64,000 nt of DNA. It comes from Stenotrophomonas koreensis. Lineage in GTDB: Bacteria > Pseudomonadota > Gammaproteobacteria > Xanthomonadales > Xanthomonadaceae. The notes under the pieces are model-generated. The model ran no database searches, had not been told where the DNA came from, and saw only the letters and a list, made by a program, of their open reading frames with translations. Position 1 is the stretch's first letter; each line of letters begins with the position of its first letter. The stretch lies in the NCBI RefSeq assembly GCF_001431525.1, contig NZ_LDJH01000008.1, positions 96,170-160,169 on the forward strand. Reading direction: 5' to 3'. Below are positions 63,864 to 64,000 of the stretch, piece after piece. A program made the position numbers and the translations under genes.

Positions 63864-64000
63864 CTGTATCTTTTACACCTCTCCGAGCGCAAGAGACGGA
63901 CTCCTATCTCGTATCCCGTATTCTGCTTCCAAAAAGAAACAAAACACCCACAAATCAGTCTGCTCCCTAACAACATGAGACACATACTACAGAACACCAA
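63864..64000 (+). other. Illumina Nextera adapter read-through (not genomic)
   Basis: 63864-63882 matches the Nextera transposase end CTGTCTCTTATACACATCT with three mismatches, 63883-63897 matches CCGAGCCCACGAGAC with two, 63898-63905 is GGACTCCT, which fits an eight-base i7 index (N705), and 63906-63929 matches the P7 tail with three. The last 71 bases are A-rich, low-quality-like sequence, as seen after the end of a short fragment. Confidence 0.92.

Noticed and set aside
63806..64000. N-terminal extension of the DnaJ-like protein
   Set aside because: It reads through the palindrome's mirror arm and adapter sequence, so it is not genomic.

Overview
The window is high-GC DNA that looks like a Xanthomonadaceae chromosome, most likely Stenotrophomonas or a close relative. 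Four things point there: a fused aspartokinase/diaminopimelate decarboxylase gene, a suf operon led by an Rrf2-type regulator, a type IV secretion effector with an XVIPCD-like C-terminus, and overall protein style. I see no rRNA, tRNA or CRISPR array. The last ~195 bases are not genomic in the orientation given: a perfect 2 x 58-base palindrome runs straight into an error-rich Illumina Nextera adapter, so the window ends at a contig edge with an assembly artefact.

1-6742 holds housekeeping and small genes: the lysine-pathway fusion (C-terminus off the left edge), a PhzF-like isomerase, a secreted amidohydrolase, an HU-like protein with a basic tail, a DUF1439-type protein and a SET-domain methyltransferase. 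6973-13678 is the SUF iron-sulfur operon (regulator, sufB, sufC, sufD, sufS), followed by a small membrane protein on the other strand, then a GNAT acetyltransferase and a Rieske-type ferredoxin. 14318-21756 is an iron-acquisition block: two Fur-box-like sites, a catecholate-type TonB receptor, PepSY-, DUF2271- and DUF4198-type proteins, ApbE and a membrane-anchored flavodoxin reductase. It reads as an outer-membrane-to-periplasm ferric siderophore uptake and reduction pathway.

22062-24240 is accessory DNA. Two lower-GC genes (a membrane-anchored DnaQ-type exonuclease and a lipoprotein) are each bounded by perfectly complementary 10-11 base ends with CTAAC/GTTAG cores, as expected of integron gene cassettes. 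Their attC-like sites appear to be interrupted at the same point by copies of one repeat, and the first insertion keeps the N-terminal stub of an IS110/IS1111-type transposase.

24388-26088 carries a low-affinity iron permease-like protein and a cytochrome b561/YceI pair. 26308-37911 looks like a hydroxybutyrate utilisation locus: secreted oligomer hydrolase, 3-hydroxybutyrate dehydrogenase, LuxR-type response regulator, transporter-fused hybrid kinase (CrbS/CrbR-like), TonB receptor and GntP-type permease. Degenerate AACGAG/CTCGTT repeats bracket its first two genes. 37956-41163 is gcvP behind a tandem glycine riboswitch.

41319-43548 encodes a probable antibacterial type IV effector with a lipoprotein immunity partner. 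44013-46109 is a katE-type catalase interrupted by one in-frame TGA at a conserved Trp codon. It is followed by a 7-alpha-hydroxysteroid dehydrogenase homologue that lacks a normal start codon, a PAS-AraC regulator, a MATE exporter, a thioredoxin, a peptidyl-dipeptidase, a ferric reductase-like protein, a propeller-GGDEF sensor and a stand-alone HD-GYP protein. 58044-61796 is the conserved hflK-hflC-DUF2065-purA block. The window closes with an AcuI/YhdH-type reductase, a PilH-like regulator and the C-terminal part of a DnaJ/CbpA protein.
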